A program made the position numbers and the translations under genes. From Candidatus Brocadiia bacterium (GTDB taxonomy: Bacteria; Planctomycetota; PUPC01; DSUN01), in contig JADHXT010000104.1 of assembly GCA_016782825.1 (NCBI GenBank), positions 1-9,786 on the forward strand: a stretch of DNA of 9,786 nt, in the 5' to 3' direction. Positions within the stretch are counted from its first letter, which is position 1; every line of letters starts with the position of its first letter. Shown here piece after piece: positions 6,575 to 9,786 of this stretch. A model generated the notes under the pieces. The model made no database searches. It saw nothing but the letters and a program-made list of their open reading frames with translations, and had not been told where the DNA came from.

Positions 6575-7555
6575 GTGATCACGTTCGAGCGAGTCTCGAA
6601 GAGCTATGGCGGCGGGGTGGAGGCCGTGCGCGAGTTGACCATGGAAGTCGCCGAGGGGGAGACCCTCGTGCTTCTTGGCACCAGCGGCAGCGGCAAGACG
6701 ACCACCATGAAGATGGTCAACCGTCTCATCGAGCCGACCGCGGGGCGCATCCTCATCAACGGGCGCGACGTGATGCAACAGGACCCCATCGCGCTCCGCC
6801 GCGGCATCGGCTACGCCATTCAGCACATCGGCCTGTTCCCACACATGACCGTCGCGGAGAACATCGCCGTCGTGCCCAGGCTCGGGGGCTGGTCTCCGCA
6901 ACGCGTCTCCGAGCGCGTCGAGCAGATGCTCGCGATGGTCGGTCTGGAGCCGTCGGACTTCATTGACCGCTTCCCGTCGCAGCTCAGCGGCGGGCAACGC
7001 CAGCGCATCGGTGTGGCCCGCGCGTTGGCCGCCGACCCGCCGATCGTGCTCATGGACGAGCCCTTTGGTGCGCTCGACCCGATCACGCGAGAGCAGCTTC
7101 AGGACGAGTTTCTCGACCTGGAGTCCGAGATCCAGAAGACCATTGTGTTCGTCACGCACGATGTGTTCGAGGCCGTGAAGATGGGCGATCGCATCGCGTT
7201 GTTGCACGAGGGCCAGCTTCAGCAACTGGCCACGCCGCGCGAGCTGGTGGAATGCCCGGCCAATGGGTTCGTCGACCAGTTTCTGGGCCACCACCGGTTC
7301 CAGCTCTCGCTGCTCACCCGCACCATGCGCTCCGTTCTCCCCGAGGTCGGCCTGAGCGGCGACGCTCCTGGCGAGCGCCCGGAGGCGTTCCTCCGGGTTC
7401 GGGCTTCGCTCATCGAGGCGCTGGACCTGTTCAAGTGCTCCGGCTTGTCCAGCGTGGCGGTGTACGACCGTCAGGAGTTCGTGGGGCATCTACCGAAGCC
7501 GCAGCTCTTGCGGCTGGTGGCCCAGGTGCTGGGGGAGACGGAGACCCGCGCATGA
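6575..7555 (+). CDS. Quaternary-amine (glycine betaine/choline-type) ABC transporter ATP-binding protein, OpuCA/ProV-like
   Basis: The protein has 326 residues from a GTG with AAGGGG upstream (6563-6568), 15 bp after the methyltransferase gene. It is the cytoplasmic ATPase of the importer. Walker A is GTSGSGKT (35-42), the Q-loop glutamine is in IQHIGLF (82-88), the signature is LSGGQRQR (137-144), Walker B is IVLMDE (157-162) followed by PFGALDP, and the switch histidine is H195 in VTHD. MKMVNRLIEPTAG and the D-P-I-T-R stretch are typical of the betaine/choline uptake subfamily. The C-terminal part (about 240-326) contains one CBS-like repeat (FLRVRASLIEALDLFKCSGL, then SSVAVYDRQEFVGHLPK), whereas OpuCA/ProV proteins usually have two and about 380-400 residues. 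Osmotic gating by the CBS module may therefore be reduced or different. It overlaps the permease gene by 4 bp. Confidence 0.92.
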   Translation: MITFERVSKSYGGGVEAVRELTMEVAEGETLVLLGTSGSGKTTTMKMVNRLIEPTAGRILINGRDVMQQDPIALRRGIGYAIQHIGLFPHMTVAENIAVVPRLGGWSPQRVSERVEQMLAMVGLEPSDFIDRFPSQLSGGQRQRIGVARALAADPPIVLMDEPFGALDPITREQLQDEFLDLESEIQKTIVFVTHDVFEAVKMGDRIALLHEGQLQQLATPRELVECPANGFVDQFLGHHRFQLSLLTRTMRSVLPEVGLSGDAPGERPEAFLRVRASLIEALDLFKCSGLSSVAVYDRQEFVGHLPKPQLLRLVAQVLGETETRA

Positions 7556-8223
7556 TGAAGTTCCTGCAAGAGTATGGCGGCGAAATCCTGGAGCTTTCGG
7601 CCGATCACATGCTGCTCACGGGCGTGGCCATGCTCATCGCCTGCACGGTGGCCGTTCCGTTGGGCATCGTGCTGACCCGCCTGCGGTCGCGGCGCCTGGC
7701 GTCCGCGATCCTGGGCGTCGTGAACATCGTGCAGCCCATCCCGTCCCTGGCGCTCGTGGCGTTGGCCGCCGTGCTGTTCCTGTCGCTCGGCCTGCCGACG
7801 ATCGGCATTCTGCCCGGCTTGTTGGCTCTCGTCGCCTACGCGCTGCTGCCGATCCTGCGGAACACCTATACGGGCATTCGCCAAGTGGACCCCACCGTGG
7901 TGGAAGTGGCCGTGGGCATGGGCATGACGCGCCGGCAGGTGCTCGTCTCGGTGGAATTGCCGCTGGCGCTGCCGGTGATCATGGCCGGCATCCGTATTGC
8001 CACGGTATGGACCATCGGCGTGGCCACTCTGGTCTCGCTCATCGGCGCCGAGTCACTGGGCAAGCCCATCTTCCGCGGTCTGAGTCGGGGCCGCATCGAG
8101 CTTATCCTGGCCGGCGCGCTGCCCGCCGTGGCCATGGCTCTGCTGTTCGACTGGCTCCTGGGCCGAGTCGAGAAGTGGTTCACGCCGACGGGTCTCGAGG
8201 CGAGCCGAACCCGCGTCGCATAG
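7552..8223 (+). CDS. Quaternary-amine ABC transporter permease, OpuCB/YehY-like
   Basis: The protein has 223 residues, typical of OpuCB-type permeases (about 210-220). The ATG at 7552 overlaps the ATPase stop (ATGA); a second ATG follows directly at 7555 in the same frame. Five or six membrane helices are visible (about 21-42, 52-80, 84-104, 139-167, 183-204). The cytoplasmic EAA loop that docks on the ATPase is EVAVGMGMTRRQVLVSVELPLALPVIMAGIR (118-148, in part). The NIVQPIPSLALVAL stretch (58-71) and GIRQVDPTVVEVA are characteristic of the glycine betaine/choline permease family. It ends in TAG, so TAG acts as an ordinary stop codon here. Acts with the ATPase and binding-protein genes on either side. 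Confidence 0.92.
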   Translation: MMKFLQEYGGEILELSADHMLLTGVAMLIACTVAVPLGIVLTRLRSRRLASAILGVVNIVQPIPSLALVALAAVLFLSLGLPTIGILPGLLALVAYALLPILRNTYTGIRQVDPTVVEVAVGMGMTRRQVLVSVELPLALPVIMAGIRIATVWTIGVATLVSLIGAESLGKPIFRGLSRGRIELILAGALPAVAMALLFDWLLGRVEKWFTPTGLEASRTRVA

Positions 8224-8248
8224 GAAACGCAACTGGAGGAGACGTGCC

Positions 8249-9190
8249 GTGAGGCCAAAGTCAAGACCGCTCGTCATCGTGGCCGTCCTGATCGTCCTCG
8301 GTCTGGCGGTGGCGGTGTGGAGAATGCCACAACGCGTGGATGTCGTCGTGGGCGGCAAGGACTTCACCGAACAGGAGATTCTCACGGAGGTCCTCGCCCA
8401 GCTCATTGAGGCGCAAAGCGATCTGACTGTGGCGCGAAAGCCTTTCCTCGGCGGCACGATGGTGTGTTTCAACGCGCTGAAAGCCGGCGATCTGGACCTC
8501 TACGCCGAGTACACGGGCACCGGCTTGGTGAACATCCTCAATCGTGAGGCCATCGCCGACCCGCAGCAATCGTACCGCGTCGTGAAGGAGGCCTTCGCCA
8601 AGCAGTACGGGCTCGCGTGGCTCAAGCCCTTTGGTTTCAACAACACCTACACCCTCACGATGCGACGCCAACAGGCCGAGGAGCTGGGCATCCAGACCTT
8701 CTCCGACCTCGCCAAGCACCTCAAGTCAGGCAAGGAGCCGACGCTCTCGGCCGCCTTCACCGCCGAGTTCCTGGACCGCCCCGACGGCTACAAGGGCCTC
8801 GCGAAGGCCTACGGCCTGACGTTCGCCGACGAGCCGAAGCAGCTCGACCCTGGCCTCATGTACCAGGCCTGCGCGGATGGTTCCGTGGATGTGATCTGCG
8901 CCTTCGCCACTGACGGCCGCATCGCCGCGTACGGCTTGGCCACGCTCCAGGACGACCGGCGGTTCTTCCCGCCGTACTTCGCCGCGCCGCTCGTCCGCCA
9001 GGCAACGCTGCAGAAGCACCCCGAACTGGAGGAACTGCTCAATCGCCTGGCTGGGCGCATCGATGACCGTACCATGCAGAAGCTCAACTACGAAGTGGAC
9101 AGGAAGGAAAACCCCCGGCGGGTACGCGACGTGGCGCGCGACTTCCTCGAACGCTGCGGCCTGATCCCCGAAGGCGCCGCCCCTCGCTGA
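8249..9190 (+). CDS. Quaternary-amine ABC transporter substrate-binding protein, OpuCC/YehZ-like, with uncleaved-looking N-terminal anchor
   Basis: The protein has 313 residues from a GTG preceded by a strong GGAGGAG (8235-8241, 7-nt spacer), 25 bp after the permease. It belongs to the OpuAC-type periplasmic binding proteins: GGKDFTEQEIL (35-45), LKAGDLDLYAEYTGTGL (77-93), FGFNNTYTL (128-136) and FATDGRIAAYGLATLQDDRRFFPPYFAAPLVR (219-250, in part) are hallmark blocks. Residues 8-24 form a hydrophobic segment after a basic start, but there is no lipobox cysteine and no clear cleavage site, so it is either anchored in the inner membrane or processed at a weak site. The exact ligand (glycine betaine, choline, carnitine or another) is not determined by what I can see. 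Members of this family recognise trimethylammonium groups with an aromatic cage. Confidence 0.9.
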   Translation: MRPKSRPLVIVAVLIVLGLAVAVWRMPQRVDVVVGGKDFTEQEILTEVLAQLIEAQSDLTVARKPFLGGTMVCFNALKAGDLDLYAEYTGTGLVNILNREAIADPQQSYRVVKEAFAKQYGLAWLKPFGFNNTYTLTMRRQQAEELGIQTFSDLAKHLKSGKEPTLSAAFTAEFLDRPDGYKGLAKAYGLTFADEPKQLDPGLMYQACADGSVDVICAFATDGRIAAYGLATLQDDRRFFPPYFAAPLVRQATLQKHPELEELLNRLAGRIDDRTMQKLNYEVDRKENPRRVRDVARDFLERCGLIPEGAAPR

Positions 9191-9255
9191 GTCGTGCTCG
9201 CTGCACGTCCTCAATCCGCCCCCCGGAGAACCCGATACCACAGGAGCAGCAACCG

Positions 9256-9786
9256 ATGGCAGGCATCGCAGGCATCTTCGGCCCCAAGAGCTCGATGGAA
9301 GACGTGGAGCAGATGCTCCAGACTATCGCGCACCGAGGACTCGATGAGAAGTCCGTTCATCAGGCCGAGCAGTTGAGCATGGCCGCGGGCGCGCCCGGGC
9401 TGTCGGCGGCACGGGGGACCGGCCTGGCCAGGAACGATCAAGCCGTGGTCGCCTTCGATGGGGAGATCTACAACGAGCGCATGGAGGGCGAGGCCGATGC
9501 CGATGTGGCGCTCACGCTCCATCGCACCTACGGCCGAGCCTTCGCGGGCCACCTCCAGGGGGTCTTCGCGTGCGCCATCCACGACGGCGATGAGCTGCTT
9601 CTGGCGCGCGACGCCGTGGGCGTGCGGCCCATGTACTGGGGTCCGACCGCCGAGGGCGGGGTAGCGTTCGCCTCGGAAGCCAAGGCTCTGGTCGGCGTAT
9701 CCGACGACGTGAGCGAGCTGCCCCCCGGGACGACGTGGTCCAGCCGCTCGGGCCTGGCCGGCTACGTGCCGCAGTACCCGCCGACG
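9256..9786 (+). CDS. Asparagine-synthetase-like protein with degenerate glutaminase domain (3' end beyond window)
   Basis: 177 residues are visible from the ATG at 9256 (AGGAG at 9242-9246); the frame runs off the window. The class II glutamine amidotransferase fold of AsnB-type enzymes is clear: MAGIAGIFG at the N-terminus, HRGLDE (27-32), DGEIYNE (71-77), LQGVFACAIHD (101-111), LLLARDAVGVRPMYW (116-130), VAFASEAKALVG (137-148) and ELPPG (154-158). The catalytic Cys that should follow the initiator Met (MCGIAG) is Ala, so this domain cannot hydrolyse glutamine by the usual mechanism. Other expected residues also differ: the glycine-adjacent Asn of 'NGEIYN' is Asp, and no clear 'RLSI'-like arginine motif is visible. 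The downstream synthetase domain, which activates a carboxylate with ATP, is not in view. It may use free ammonia or an internal amine, as in beta-lactam synthetase-like members. It lies 65 bp after the binding-protein gene. Confidence 0.8.
   Translation, partial: MAGIAGIFGPKSSMEDVEQMLQTIAHRGLDEKSVHQAEQLSMAAGAPGLSAARGTGLARNDQAVVAFDGEIYNERMEGEADADVALTLHRTYGRAFAGHLQGVFACAIHDGDELLLARDAVGVRPMYWGPTAEGGVAFASEAKALVGVSDDVSELPPGTTWSSRSGLAGYVPQYPPT

Noticed and set aside
6290..7489. Long open frame of about 400 codons on the minus strand across the ATPase gene
   Set aside because: It is the mirror of a strongly conserved ABC ATPase in GC-rich DNA. Its His/Asp/Glu-rich product shows no known motif, and it has no ribosome-binding site. 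Similar antisense frames lie opposite the MttB and methyltransferase genes.
1..9786. CRISPR array, tRNA or rRNA genes
   Set aside because: No regularly spaced repeat series beyond the two tandem copies at 1688-1746, and no tRNA- or rRNA-like sequence was noticed on either strand by eye.

Overview
This is a GC-rich (roughly 60-65%) bacterial window that reads as a chromosomal accessory locus. The best lineage hint is the partial minus-strand gene at the left edge. It belongs to the secreted PD40/TolB-like beta-propeller group related to the hydrazine synthase alpha middle domain, which I associate with Planctomycetota, Lentisphaerota and neighbouring PVC-type bacteria. That placement is inference, because no rRNA or other marker gene is present.

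Layout. Positions 1-1056 (minus) hold the 5' part of the beta-propeller gene, which carries an in-frame 102-bp palindromic insert. A short divergent intergenic region (1057-1226) contains a plausible sigma70-type promoter on each strand. Positions 1227-1682 (plus) encode a small membrane-anchored HExxH protein that stops where a repeat-bounded element begins. Positions 1682-1966 look like a small non-autonomous insertion element: two tandem 29-bp repeats at the left end and an inverted, diverged copy at the right end. The debris of a broken gene follows immediately (about 1967-2206).

From 2236 to the right edge there are seven same-strand genes with very tight spacing (4-bp overlaps, or gaps of 2, 15, 25 and 65 bp), most simply read as one operon. 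They are two non-identical MttB-family (trimethylamine/betaine methyltransferase) paralogues without pyrrolysine, a class I SAM methyltransferase with a long unrecognised C-terminal region, and a complete OpuC/ProU-type quaternary-amine ABC importer (ATPase, permease, substrate-binding protein). The last is an asparagine-synthetase-like gene, cut by the window edge, whose N-terminal glutaminase domain has lost the catalytic cysteine.

How it may work together (inference). The importer brings in a quaternary amine or betaine-like compound. The MttB proteins would transfer a methyl group from it to a corrinoid protein. The SAM methyltransferase and the asparagine-synthetase-like enzyme would modify the same or a related small molecule. 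No corrinoid protein, corrinoid activase or methyl-corrinoid:tetrahydrofolate methyltransferase is visible here, so a catabolic demethylation pathway would need partners outside the window. The combination of paired MttB paralogues, SAM methyltransferase, betaine-type importer and cysteine-less AsnB-like enzyme is the most unusual aspect of the window and could be an undescribed quaternary-amine handling or biosynthetic system.
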